Shown: piece after piece, positions 53,211 through 61,630 of the stretch
Numbering within the stretch: the stretch's first letter is position 1
Layout of the letters: the number at the start of each line of letters is the position of its first letter
NCBI RefSeq assembly: GCF_013363995.1
Contig: NZ_JABWGO010000001.1
Coordinates: 558,001 to 622,000, forward strand
From: Nonomuraea rhodomycinica
Lineage (GTDB): Bacteria > Actinomycetota > Actinomycetes > Streptosporangiales > Streptosporangiaceae
Reading direction: 5' to 3'
DNA: 64,000 nucleotides
Notes under the pieces: generated by a model
Told to the model about the DNA's origin: nothing
What the model saw: only the letters and a program-made list of their open reading frames with translations
Databases searched by the model: none
Translations under genes and position numbers: made by a program

Positions 53211-53801
53211 TCAGTCCTGAGCTCCGGTGTCAATGCCGTCGACGGTCAGGTCCGTCAGCGCCGCGATGGCCGCGCCGACGGTGGTACGCCCCCGGTTCAG
53301 CTCCGCGGCGATCGCCTCGGCCGCGCCCAGCACGCCAACGCAGCGGAGCCGGAGGGCTTCCTGCGTGAGCCCGGTGTACGGCCGCAGCGCGGTGACCATC
53401 AGGTCCGTGTAGCTGTCCAGCAGCTCGCGCTCGATCTCCTCCATCTCCTGGCTCCCCTTGAGCGCGGCCGAGATGGCGGTCCACTCCGGCATGTCGGTGG
53501 CGCAGGCGAAGTAGGCGACGCTCAGGACGCGGGCGATTTCGCGAGGGACGGCCGGGGCGTCGCGCAGGGCCTCCTCCGCGGCGGCCCGGTGCCGCTCGTC
53601 GAGCCGCCGGTAGAGCGCGATCAGCAGGCCGGGGCGGGTGCCGAAGTGGTCGTAGACGATCGGCCTGCTCACCCCGGCGGCCTCCGCCAGGCTGAGCAGC
53701 GTGAGGCTGTCGGTGCCGTGGGCGCGCACGATCGCCATGGCGGTATCGAGCAACTGCTCCCGCCTGGCCGGCTTGGACAGGCGAGTCGATCCCGTGGCCA
53801 T
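53211..53801 (-). CDS. TetR/AcrR family transcriptional regulator
   Basis: 196 residues from ATG 53801 (GGGAGGACG upstream; the start 18 bp earlier lacks a site). DNA-binding part PARREQLLDTAMAIVRAHG, LTLLSLAEAAGVSRPIVYDHF, GTRPGLLIALYRRLDE; helical ligand domain beyond residue 75. It is divergent from a saccharopine-dehydrogenase-like gene with a near-perfect palindrome between. Confidence 0.87.
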   Translation of the reverse strand: MATGSTRLSKPARREQLLDTAMAIVRAHGTDSLTLLSLAEAAGVSRPIVYDHFGTRPGLLIALYRRLDERHRAAAEEALRDAPAVPREIARVLSVAYFACATDMPEWTAISAALKGSQEMEEIERELLDSYTDLMVTALRPYTGLTQEALRLRCVGVLGAAEAIAAELNRGRTTVGAAIAALTDLTVDGIDTGAQD

Positions 53802-53843
53802 CGTCCTCCCTTGCGTCACCTCTCAGCTTAAGCTACAAAATGA

Positions 53844-53862
53844 AACCTACAGAATGTAGGTT
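53844..53862. promoter_or_regulatory. TetR operator
   Basis: AACCTACA-GAA-TGTAGGTT, perfect 8-bp arms, just before the ribosome site (GGAGAGGGG) of the plus-strand gene. It can control both divergent genes. Confidence 0.78.
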
Positions 53863-53879
53863 AAGGAGAGGGGATCACC

Positions 53880-54887
53880 GTGGAGCACTCCGTACTGATA
53901 CTGGGCGGATCCGGCCAGGTGGGCGCCGGGACCGCGACCCTCCTGCGCCGGTGGTACCCGAAGCTGCGGCTGACGATCGCGGGCCGCGATCTCGGCCGCG
54001 CCCAGCGGGTCGCCGACGAGCTCGGTGGCGCGGCAGCCGCAACCATCGATCTGCGGCGAGGCGACCTCGGCCTCCAGGAGACCGAGGGCTACTCGGCGGT
54101 CGTGGCAACGGTGTGGGACAGCCACCTGAACGGACTGCGTTTCGCACAGGACCGCGGCCTGCCGTACGTCAGCATCTCCAGCGGCCTGGTCGACATCGGA
54201 CCCGAGGTCGTCGCCGCCGGCCTGAGAACCGGCGCAACGCCGATCCTGCTGGCCAGCCACTGGTACGCGGGGCTCGTCGTCCTGGCGGTGCTCGGCCTCG
54301 CCAGGGAGTTCGACCGGCTCGACACCATCGAGGTCAGCGGCGTGCTGGACGAACAGGACGGCGGCGGGCCCGCGGCCATGGCGGACATGGAACGCCTGCT
54401 GGGCGCCACCTCAGCGGGGCACATCCGCCGCGACGGCGTCTTCCACTGGGTCAGCGGCCCCGACGCGGAGGTGGAGGTAACCGGCGTCGACGGCACCGTG
54501 CTACCTGGCCAGATCGTCCCCATCCTCGATGTGCCAAGCCTGGCCCTCGCGACGGGCGCGCCCAACGTCCGCTTCGCGTTCGCGGTCGGTGAGTCGATGG
54601 GCAGGCGGCGCGGCGGGCCCGCGTCCGCGGAGGTCAGGATCGACCTCGAAGGCGTGGACCGCGCGGGCGCGCCGCTCAGGACGAGCCGCTACCTCTTCCA
54701 CCCGGAGGGGCAGCGCTCCCTGACGGCGCTCGGTGTCGCCCTCGGCGTCGAGCGACTGCTCGGCCTGCGCGGCGCCCCCGTGCCGCCCGGACTCCACACC
54801 CCCGAGGCGTTGATCGATCCCGGGTACGCGGCCGAGCGGATGGCGGAGATCGGCACCACCTTCGTCGGCGCGCACGGCGATCGCTGA
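53880..54887 (+). CDS. Saccharopine-dehydrogenase-like NAD(P)-binding protein
   Basis: 335 residues. Rossmann start VLILGGSGQVGAGTATLL, then TIAGRDLGRAQRVADEL and VVATVWDSHLNGLRFAQDRG as in the saccharopine reductase-like superfamily. The rest of the chain is not a match to lysine-pathway enzymes, so it is probably another short reductase. GTG 53880. The divergent TetR and operator point to induction by a small molecule. Confidence 0.72.
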   Translation: MEHSVLILGGSGQVGAGTATLLRRWYPKLRLTIAGRDLGRAQRVADELGGAAAATIDLRRGDLGLQETEGYSAVVATVWDSHLNGLRFAQDRGLPYVSISSGLVDIGPEVVAAGLRTGATPILLASHWYAGLVVLAVLGLAREFDRLDTIEVSGVLDEQDGGGPAAMADMERLLGATSAGHIRRDGVFHWVSGPDAEVEVTGVDGTVLPGQIVPILDVPSLALATGAPNVRFAFAVGESMGRRRGGPASAEVRIDLEGVDRAGAPLRTSRYLFHPEGQRSLTALGVALGVERLLGLRGAPVPPGLHTPEALIDPGYAAERMAEIGTTFVGAHGDR

Positions 54888-54915
54888 CTGCGGCGATCGC
54901 CGGCTGCGGCTATCG
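54876..54915. repeat. 16-bp repeat at the 3' end of the saccharopine-like gene
   Basis: GGCGATCGCTGACTGC (54876-54891) includes the gene's stop; a second copy GGCGATCGCCGGCTGC follows at 54892-54907 and a partial third begins at 54908. The junction with the decayed transposon lies just beyond. Confidence 0.7.
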
Positions 54916-54929
54916 AGAATCGCGGGCGG

Positions 54930-55169
54930 CTGGGCGCCCATCCCAGTAGCGGCCTCAACCGCCTCGCACATTTCCGCAGTCGCGACGATGCCGTATGCCA
55001 ACGTGCGGACATCACCAGAGGTCCCGCGGACATCCAGCCCTAACGCCTCGACGATCGCCCACGGCGGGCATCCATTGCGTACCGCCAACCGATCCACCCA
55101 GGATGCGAACGCCTCGCCAGGCACTGGAGCAACTACCAGCGCCAACTGCCGAGGCCTGATCGCCACCAT
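54930..55169 (-). pseudogene. TniQ N-terminal fragment
   Basis: From ATG 55169 (AGGAGG upstream) the frame reads MVAIRPRQLALVVAPVPGEA then FASWVDRLAVRNGCPPWAIV, the typical start of TniQ/TnsD-type transposition proteins (xLPLxVxPxPGESxxSW). It continues about 75 residues (GIVATAEMCEAVEAATGM), then loses similarity near 54,930 beside the neighbouring gene's 3' repeat. The zinc fingers and C-terminal part are gone. Confidence 0.62.
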
Positions 55170-55222
55170 CCTGGCTGAACCTCCTGCCGTACACGCGCCT
55201 ACTGACATCCCCGTGAGCGTGG

Positions 55223-55259
55223 GAGCGATAGATGGTCATGGGGAGCGATTGTTGGCCCA
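55223..55259 (-). repeat. Left-end transposase-binding-type repeats
   Basis: GAGCGATAGATGGTCAT (55223-55239) and GAGCGATTGTTGGCCCA (55243-55259), 20 bp apart. Reversed, the first matches the third right-end copy at 15 of 17 bases. Confidence 0.6.
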
Positions 55260-55375
55260 TCGCAAGAGCGGGTTACTGCCCTGCTGCGACCGCTGGTCCG
55301 GAGCCGGACCCCCGCCAGCAGACCGCGAGACGTAAGGAACCCGAACACTGCCTTGGAATTCGGGCATCTAGCGCT

Positions 55376-55963
55376 TCACCAACAGATCCAGGCGTCCGGT
55401 GCCGAGGGGCAATGCGTTGGCGGCCCCTTGAGGACGTTACGACCGAGGTGCACAAGGACGTTCACGAAGAAGTGCGCCGTAGGGACTCCGGCGATCTGCA
55501 AGATGATGAGGATCCCCACAACCTGGCCTGCTGCTATCAGGCGTTGCCAAGAGCTGGGGGGTCGCGGCAGATCAGGCACTTTCAACGTACGTCGAAGACG
55601 CGGGGGGAGCAGCCAGCGCAGAATGCGAAACGTTCGGATCGCTGGCCTCCAGCCAACGGTCGTGACGAAGACCTCAAGACTATAGAGACCGATCATCATG
55701 ACGATCATGGCCCAGCCCCACCAAGAGCGGGCTGGCAATTGCAACATGGCGGCCATGAACCAGAGCCCTAGCGCGGAAAGTATCGGCCGCAACGATTCCC
55801 GGATTCGGCCAATCGGAAGAGAAGCGTCTGCCGCGGCGGTCGTGGAGTCTGGATGCAGCGTGCGTATCTGGCCACGTACCTGCAGGTAAGCAAGCGCCAC
55901 CCCTACCACGGCCAGTACGACCGAGATGGCGCCAGCTATCGCTCCGAGAGCATCCCAGCTCAT
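55376..55963 (-). CDS. Multi-pass membrane protein inside the decayed element
   Basis: 195 residues from ATG 55963 (GGAGGAG upstream). Four hydrophobic segments: about 6-28 (LGAIAGAISVVLAVVGVALA), 65-82, 84-106 (WWGWAMIVMMIGLYSLEVFV) and 145-170. Cytosolic loops are basic (RRTLKVPDLPRPPSS). I recognise no family. It has the lower GC of the element and may be its cargo; the reading frame is intact, unlike the transposition genes. Position in a mobile element makes an accessory or defence-type role possible but nothing in the sequence proves it. Confidence 0.6.
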   Translation of the reverse strand: MSWDALGAIAGAISVVLAVVGVALAYLQVRGQIRTLHPDSTTAAADASLPIGRIRESLRPILSALGLWFMAAMLQLPARSWWGWAMIVMMIGLYSLEVFVTTVGWRPAIRTFRILRWLLPPRLRRTLKVPDLPRPPSSWQRLIAAGQVVGILIILQIAGVPTAHFFVNVLVHLGRNVLKGPPTHCPSAPDAWICW

Positions 55964-56153
55964 CCTGCACTCCTCCCCATCTGTCCTGTCCGTGTGACAA
56001 ACAGTGTGAGCAGCCACCTTGCGGTAGCCAAGGCGTAAGCAATCGAAATCGTCTACCTTCTCTTCTCCCTTCCCTGGGAGGAAGTGGCCCTCCATGGGAT
56101 AGGTGGCTGGCCCGGTTATTGAGGCACTGGTTGCGAGATCTCGGCTCGGACTG

Positions 56154-57066
56154 ATTAATTGTCGAGCGTGCTGTCGATGTGTTCCGCCAGCTGACGGGCG
56201 TGGCGCAGGAGGATCTCCTTCACGTGCGCATAGTGCCGCTTTGGGCGGACGGCTTGAAAGTGATACCAGGTGTCTTCGTGGCGCCAAGCTTTCCGGACGC
56301 CTGAGGGCTGTGCGGCCTCGATCGGTCGCGGGACGAAGAGGTGTTCACCTTAGGTGACTTGGGCCGAGACCAGCACGGACGCGGTTTGGCGCTTGCGATC
56401 TCCCAGATCTGGCTGGACGGGGCCCGGGGTTGGTGGGAGTTCGGCGACCATGGAATTCCACGTGTCCTGGTCCAAGGACCAGCGCCGAAGACCAGAGCGG
56501 CGGCGCTGAAAGTTCACCTTGTTCGGTGCGGCCTCAATAGTGTTCAGGACTCGCAGCACCGAGTCGTTGAACGCCTGCGGGTCCGGCGACCGTCTCGCCC
56601 AGGAGTGAACTGCTCCTGCTGCGGCATAGACGCTGCCGTTGCGCGAGTCGGAAACGATGCCGAGAAACGCAGCTGCGTCCCCGAGCGAACCGCCCGAGAT
56701 CATCTGGACAGGTCGGAGCATGACGGTTCGTCGCAGGAGTGCGGGGTTGATCTCGCCCAGGTGGCGGAAGTTCTGGTTATACCAGGGTTCAGGCAAGAAC
56801 GCCGGAATGAGTTCCAGCCTCAGCGTCGTCGTCGAGTGACTGGCGAGGCGTCGACCTCGGAGAGCGCCCTCGCCTCGGCGAAAGCCTGTGAGTAACGGAT
56901 CGCAAGCATCGTTCAGCCCATCGGAGCAGCGAGGCCGCATGCGCTGGATGAGATAGCCCCATGGGGTGAAGCGGGTTTGTCTTGTGCTTTCGGGGACGAG
57001 CGGTCGCAGTCGGGCCCGGACGTCGGCAGGGCTGGGAAGGCTGAGTATCTGGTCGGCGATGGACAA
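56154..57066 (-). pseudogene. TniQ-like transposition protein, interrupted
   Basis: The minus-strand frame contains LIPAFLPEPWYNQNFRHLGE, INPALLRRTVMLRPVQMISG and GDAAAFLGI, typical of TniQ C-terminal regions. It meets TAA at 56350-56352 (just after ASVLVSAQVT), yet the same frame continues with GEHLFVPRPIEAAQPSGVRK and VKEILLRHARQLAEHIDSTL to a natural stop at 56154, so the TAA is a nonsense mutation. The usual N-terminal PxPGES region is absent here. Confidence 0.65.
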
Positions 57067-57074
57067 CAGCCCGG

Positions 57075-57834
57075 AGCAGGCGCCCTTCCTGCAACAGGCC
57101 CGAGCCAGGGGTGTCGAGACCGATGAGGATGAGGGTGACGTGCATGCTCATGAACGCGCGGATGAGGTCGAGCACGTCCTGGTCATCGGCGCGGTGCGTG
57201 CGTAACCGGGTGATGTCGTCCAGCACGAGCACCTTCGTGCCGTGGTCGTTGAGGGACTGGGCGACCTGGCGGATCAGCTCGGGCAGCTCCATGTTCCCGG
57301 TGTCGGCGCCGTAGACGTGCATGGTGGCTTTGCAGGTGGACTTCGGTTTGGCGGTGATGGGCGTTTGGACGTAGGCGACCGGGGCGTGCAGATCCCTGGT
57401 GCCGGCGTGGCACTGGGCAGGTGCAGGTGTGCGTCCAGCCAGAAGTCCTCAAAGGCGGCGCAGACCTCGCAGACCGTCTCCGTCTTGCCTTGGAATCCCC
57501 CGCCGAAGACAATGATCCCGGATCGGGTGGCCGGCTTGTGCTTGAGCGCGTGGGACTCGATCCGGGCACGTAGCAGCTTTTCCACCGCGGTGCTCATTGG
57601 CGTCGCGATCACTGGCAGGTTGGCGTGCGTCGCAGCGCGGTGCAGGTCGTGGAGCATCCGTCGGCGCGGCGACAGCAGCCACCACTCGGCGAGGCCGAGC
57701 TGCGGGGCGGGGATGAAGAGGCCGCGGCTGGTCCGGTAGTGCTCCCTCCCGGCCAAGGGGTCCCGGAATGGGACCTCATCGGGCAGCACGAAGGACTCCG
57801 GGCCTCGGCCGTCCGCTTTTCGAACGGACGTCAT
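57075..57834 (-). pseudogene. TniB-like AAA ATPase, frameshifted
   Basis: ATG 57834 overlaps the preceding TniA-like stop (ATGA). Walker A GGGFQGKTET is followed by VCEVCAAFEDFWLDAHLHL; the frame then shifts by one near 57,410 and continues GTRDLHAPVAYVQTPITAKP, GADTGNMELPELIRQVAQSL and Walker B VLVLDDITRLRTHRADDQD, then DLIRAFMSMHVTLILIGLDT. The C-terminal third is missing where TniQ sequence begins. TniB supplies ATP and selects targets in this transposon class; this copy cannot be functional. Confidence 0.75.
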
Positions 57835-58140
57835 GGGCTGTCTTCTCCGTGCTCGGGCTGGGTCGGCAATGCCTCGTCATCGTCGTCGTGTATGAGGAAG
57901 ATGCTCTTGCGGCGCAGCGCGTCATGCAGAAGCGGAGGTGGTTGCGGTGGTGAGGTGACCACAGCCTCGCGACGGCGGCGCCGCTCCGCGTCGATCTCCT
58001 CTGCCGCCTGGCGGGCCTGCTGCGGCCAGGCCAGAATTCCCCCGCCGATGTCCGCCACATCGCGCTCCATCGCCGGGGCCACTGCGAGCCCAGCGCCAGC
58101 GACCCCAGCGATCGCTCGCCGGCGGTACGAGCAGAGAACA
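57831..58140 (-). pseudogene. C-terminal remnant of a TniA-like transposase gene (tentative)
   Basis: A frame ending at 57831, overlapping the TniB start by ATGA, contains RRRAIAGVAGAGLAVAPAME, DVADIGGGILAWPQQARQAA and an acidic tail DDDDEALPTQPEHGEDSP. Operon position before TniB fits the C-terminal tail of the DDE transposase TniA; no DDE domain remains. The identity rests mainly on position. Confidence 0.4.
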
Positions 58141-58289
58141 GCTCCTCTAAGCCACAGGTCTCCGACCGCACTTCAGGTAAGTCGCCAACCGTCACCACTC
58201 AACCACAGCACCCAGGAACCAGCCGTACCATCGGTTTCCGCAAAGAACACGGGCCTGTGAGGGCTCTGTCTCTCGTGACGGGGGCGGGG

Positions 58290-58348
58290 GTGGCCAACTA
58301 CCACTCTCAAAGTGGCCAGCTACTGCTCCCACTGGCCATCTATCGCTC
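58290..58348 (+). repeat. Right-end transposase-binding-type repeats
   Basis: GTGGCCAACTACCACTC (58290), GTGGCCAGCTACTGCTC (58312) and CTGGCCATCTATCGCTC (58332), spaced 22 and 20 bp. They fill part of the 286-bp gap before the TetR-ferredoxin gene, which otherwise shows no gene. Confidence 0.68.
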
Positions 58349-58484
58349 ATACGCTCACCCCGATGGCTTACTGCCGAGTCCGCTGACATCTCCCGTGCCG
58401 TACTGACATCTGCAAGCGCCTCAGACAGCTCCCTGGGACCGGCCGGCCCTTGACGCGTTAAATGAATGATCTTTTAATTCGTTC

Positions 58485-59315
58485 ATGGGGCGCATCCCCG
58501 GCGTCACGGCCGCAGAGACGCGCGAGCGCCTGCTGCGCGCCGCCGCCGACGTCTTCGCCCGGCGCGGGTACGACGGCACGCGCGTGGCCGACATCGCCGC
58601 CGCCGCGGGCGTCAGCAACGGCGCCCTGTACGCGCACTTCGGCTCGAAGGCCGAGTTGCTCGTCGCGGCGCTGCGCGCCCACGGGCGGCGGCTGCTGGCC
58701 GACCTGCTCGCCGCCGACCCCGACCGGTCGGTCGCGGACCTGCTGCTCGTTGTAGGCCGGTGGCTGCCCCGCCGCCGCGACCCCGACGGCCACCTGATCG
58801 TCGAGGCGCTGGTCGCAGCCCGCCGGGACGAGGAGGTCGCCCGGCCGATGCGCGACTACGTGGGCGAGCGCGCCGACTGGCTCGCCGCCCTCGTACGCGC
58901 CGCCCAGCACGGCGGAGAACTGGACCCCGCGCTGTCGCCGGACGCGCTCGCCCACTTCTGCCTCCTGCTGGCGATGGGCAGCGCGCTCGTCACGCCGGAC
59001 CTGCACGCGGTCGGCGACGAGGAGTGGGCCGCGTTGCTCACCCGGGTCGTGACCGCGCTCGCCCCACCCGACACCCGTCGAAGGACCCAGCGAAGGACCG
59101 AGGAGAGCATCGCGGTGAAAGTGCAGATCGACTCCGGGCGCTGCCAGGGGCACGGCCGCTGTTACACGCTGGCCCCCGGCCTGTTCGAGGAGGACGACGA
59201 GGGTTACGGCCGGGTGGCCCGCGACGGGGCCGTACCGGCCGGCGAGGAGGACGCCGCGCGCCTGGCGGCGGCCAACTGTCCTGAGCGCGCCGTCGACCTG
59301 GGCGAGGGGGCGTGA
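58485..59315 (+). CDS. TetR regulator fused in frame to a P450-type ferredoxin
   Basis: 276 residues without an internal stop. Residues 8-60 are a TetR DNA-binding domain (ETRERLLRAAADVFARRGYD; VADIAAAAGVSNGALYAHFG) and 65-200 its helical domain. Residues 211-276 are a single-cluster ferredoxin: Cys220-x-x-His223-x-x-Cys226 ... Cys265-Pro, a 3Fe-4S-type motif of P450 partners. GTG 59115 (residue 211), with GAGGAG about 9 nt upstream, could also yield the ferredoxin alone. Next gene is a P450, 1 bp after the stop. The result is either a redox-sensing regulator or one message giving two proteins. Confidence 0.82.
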   Translation: MGRIPGVTAAETRERLLRAAADVFARRGYDGTRVADIAAAAGVSNGALYAHFGSKAELLVAALRAHGRRLLADLLAADPDRSVADLLLVVGRWLPRRRDPDGHLIVEALVAARRDEEVARPMRDYVGERADWLAALVRAAQHGGELDPALSPDALAHFCLLLAMGSALVTPDLHAVGDEEWAALLTRVVTALAPPDTRRRTQRRTEESIAVKVQIDSGRCQGHGRCYTLAPGLFEEDDEGYGRVARDGAVPAGEEDAARLAAANCPERAVDLGEGA

Positions 59316-59316
59316 C

Positions 59317-60600
59317 ATGACGGCCGACGACCGTTTCGCCGAGGACTACCGCGAGCCGCGCGGCGACGCGCCGCTCCAGGGCACGCGGACCGAGCCCGTC
59401 ATCGGTCCCGTCTCGGACTGGGCGACCGACTTCTCCCACATGGAGCCGGAGTGGACGGCCGACCCGTACCCCATCCAGGACGACCTGCGGCGGCGCTGCC
59501 CGATCGCGCGCACCGGCCGCTTCGGCGGCGGCTGGCTGCCGACCCGCTACGAGGACGTCGCGGCGATCGCCTACGACACCGAGCGCTTCTCCTCCCGCTC
59601 CATCGTCATGAGCAACTTCCGGCCGCCCCGCGAGATCGCGCCGGTGGGCGGCGTGCCGCCGATCTCCTCGGACCCGCCGTTCCACCACGACGCGCGCAAG
59701 CTGCTGCTGCCCGCGTTCACCCGGACCGCGGTCTCGAAGCGGGAGGCGGCCACGCGGGCGTTGTGCCACGAGCTGATCGACGCGCTGGAGGGCCGCGACG
59801 TCGTGGACGCCGCCCGCGACTACGCCCAGCACATCCCGGTACGGGTGATCGCCGACATGCTGGGCTTCCCCGCGGACGACGGGCCGCGCTTCCGCGAGTT
59901 CATCGAGAGCTCCCTCGAAGGGGTCAACCTGCCCCCGGAGGAGCGCATCGAGCGGATGGACAAGCTGTTCGACTACCTGCTCAAGCAGATCCGCGACCAC
60001 GTCGCCCACCCGCGCGACGACCTGACGACGTACCTCATCGAGGCCGAGCTGTACGGCCGCAAGCTCGAACCCTCGCACGTGGCCGGGACGATCGCCCTGC
60101 TGCTCATCGCCGGGATCGACACCACGTGGAGCGCGATCGGCGCGTCGCTGTGGCACCTGGCCCGCACCCCCGCCGACCGCGAGCGGCTGGTCGCCGAGCC
60201 GGAGCTGCTGCCGACCGCGATGGAGGAGTTCCTGCGGGCGTACGCGCCGGTCACGATGGCCCGCCTGGTCAAGGAGGACATGCGCTGGGGCGGCGTGGAG
60301 ATGAAGGCCGACGACTGGGTGCTGCTGTCGTTCCCGGCGGCCAACCGTGACCCGGAGCAGTTCGACCGGGCCGGCGAGGTGGTCATCGACCGCGAGGTCA
60401 ACCGGCACGTCGCCTTCGGCCTCGGCATCCACCGCTGCGTGGGCTCCCACCTGGCCCGCATGGAGCTGCGGCTGGCGCTGGAGGTGTGGCTGGAGCGGAT
60501 GCCGGTGTTCGAGCTGGCGGACCCGGCGGCGGTGCGGTGGGCGCCGGGCCAGGTCCGCGGGCCGCGCACGCTCCCGCTGCGCCTCGGCCGAGCCTGCTGA
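59317..60600 (+). CDS. Cytochrome P450
   Basis: 427 residues. Heme-ligand Cys374 in FGLGIHRCVGSHLAR, I-helix oxygen-activation motif AGIDTT (265-270), and the ExxR pair in MEEFLRAYAP are intact. It resembles soluble bacterial class I P450s, which take electrons from a small ferredoxin, here the fused domain encoded directly upstream. ATG 59317 follows GAGGGGG. Substrate unknown; the convergent SDR may act on the same compound. Confidence 0.92.
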   Translation: MTADDRFAEDYREPRGDAPLQGTRTEPVIGPVSDWATDFSHMEPEWTADPYPIQDDLRRRCPIARTGRFGGGWLPTRYEDVAAIAYDTERFSSRSIVMSNFRPPREIAPVGGVPPISSDPPFHHDARKLLLPAFTRTAVSKREAATRALCHELIDALEGRDVVDAARDYAQHIPVRVIADMLGFPADDGPRFREFIESSLEGVNLPPEERIERMDKLFDYLLKQIRDHVAHPRDDLTTYLIEAELYGRKLEPSHVAGTIALLLIAGIDTTWSAIGASLWHLARTPADRERLVAEPELLPTAMEEFLRAYAPVTMARLVKEDMRWGGVEMKADDWVLLSFPAANRDPEQFDRAGEVVIDREVNRHVAFGLGIHRCVGSHLARMELRLALEVWLERMPVFELADPAAVRWAPGQVRGPRTLPLRLGRAC

Positions 60601-60637
60601 GGGCCGTCAGCTGAGGGTCGTCGGCTGAGGGCCGTCA
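60596..60637. repeat. Three 14-bp tandem repeats joining the stops of P450 and SDR
   Basis: GCTGAGGGCCGTCA (60596), GCTGAGGGTCGTCG (60610), GCTGAGGGCCGTCA (60624). The first holds the P450 stop; the third, on the minus strand, holds the SDR stop. Plus-strand TGA occurs at 60598, 60612 and 60626, one per frame. Confidence 0.88.
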
Positions 60638-61411
60638 GTGGACGGACAGGCCGCCGTCCACGAAGATCGACTGCCCGGTGACGTACGCGGACCCGGGCCC
60701 GGCCAGGAACACCGCGGCCGCGGCGAAGTCCTCGGCCAGCCCGTTGCGGCCGACCATGGTGCGCGCGGCCAGCTCCGCCACCTTCCCGGGGTCGGCCGAC
60801 AGCCGCGCGTTGAGCGGCGTCATCACGAACCCGGGCACGAGCGTGTTGCTGGTGACGCCGCGCGAGGACCACGCCTCGGCCTGCGAGCGGGCCAGCGACT
60901 CCAGCCCGCCCTTGGAGACGCCGTACACGCCGCTCTGCACGAACGCCCGGTGCGCCTGCTGCGAGCTGACGTGGATGATCCGCCCGTAGCCGCGTTCGGC
61001 CATGCCGGGGCCGAAGCGCCGGCCGAGCAGGTGGGGCGCCTCCAGGTTGACCGCCATGGTGCGGTCCCAGACGTCGTCGGTCAGCTCGTCCATGGGCGGG
61101 CGCAGGTTGATCCCGGCGCTGTTGACCAGGATGTCGGGCTCCCCGTAGACGGCGGCCGCCTCCTCGGCCGCGGCCCGTACGGCCTCGCGCGTGCTCAGGT
61201 CCGCGCTGACCCAGGCGGCGCGGCAGCCGTCGCCGGTCAGCTCCTCGACCGTGGCGGCGAGCTCCGGCTCACGGCGCGCCACGATCACCACGCTCGCCCC
61301 GGCGCGCGCGAGGGCCCCGGCGATGGCCCGGCCGATGCCGGAGCTGCCGCCGGTCACGACGGCGACCCTGCCGTCCAGGGAGAAGAGCTGGGAGAGGTAC
61401 GTCTGCGACAT
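60635..61411 (-). CDS. Classical SDR oxidoreductase
   Basis: 258 residues from ATG 61411 (GTG 61414 possible). TGGSSGIG, VNSAG, Ser in IHVSSQQAH, Tyr/Lys in GVYGVSKGGLESL, and YVTGQSIFVDGG. It converges on the P450 gene with a shared 3' repeat. Substrate not determinable. Confidence 0.87.
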   Translation of the reverse strand: MSQTYLSQLFSLDGRVAVVTGGSSGIGRAIAGALARAGASVVIVARREPELAATVEELTGDGCRAAWVSADLSTREAVRAAAEEAAAVYGEPDILVNSAGINLRPPMDELTDDVWDRTMAVNLEAPHLLGRRFGPGMAERGYGRIIHVSSQQAHRAFVQSGVYGVSKGGLESLARSQAEAWSSRGVTSNTLVPGFVMTPLNARLSADPGKVAELAARTMVGRNGLAEDFAAAAVFLAGPGSAYVTGQSIFVDGGLSVH

Positions 61412-61526
61412 CACGCCCGCACTCTAGAGGACGCCCGGCCCGTCCCGGTCGGCGGCTCTCCCGCCGAAACCGCCCCGGCCGTGCCCCGGCCGCACCCCGG
61501 CCGCCCCCCGGCCGCGCCCGGGGCAC

Positions 61527-61574
61527 GGCGGACACGCCGCACGGCGGCGGGGCGGACACGCCGCACGGCGGCCC
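61527..61574. repeat. 24-bp direct repeat in a divergent promoter gap
   Basis: GGCGGACACGCCGCACGGCG begins at 61527 and again at 61551. Preceding bases 61467-61520 are a run of CCCCGGCCG-type units. Unlike the other arrays, this one is between two gene starts. Confidence 0.65.
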
Positions 61575-61630
61575 GCGTGCGGCGGCGCCGCCTGATCCCT
61601 GGTTACGCTCGGTGACCGGAGGTGGGACCG

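Larger units (their letters stand above)
55223..58348. mobile_element. Decayed Tn5053/Tn7-like (TniABQ) element
   Basis: About 3.1 kb of lower-GC DNA. On the minus strand it holds the tail of a TniA-like gene, a frameshifted TniB, a TniQ with an in-frame stop, and a membrane-protein gene. Two inverted-orientation copies of a 17-bp motif at the left (55223-55259) and three at the right (58290-58348) look like transposase-binding end repeats. Exact termini and target duplication were not found; TACTGACATC occurs outside both ends in the same orientation (55199-55208 and 58401-58410). Confidence 0.65.

Noticed and set aside
52817..53233. Small genes on either strand in the 52.9-53.2 kb gap
   Set aside because: No ribosome site, no recognisable domain, and the frames overlap on opposite strands.
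55199..58410. TACTGACATC at both flanks as target-site duplication of the decayed element
   Set aside because: At 10 bp it is longer than the 5-bp duplications usual for Tn7/Tn5053-type elements, and it is not directly next to the end repeats; noted but not accepted as the boundary.
58485..61411. A natural-product biosynthetic cluster
   Set aside because: P450, ferredoxin domain and SDR are present but no polyketide, peptide-synthetase, terpene or RiPP core gene is in the window.
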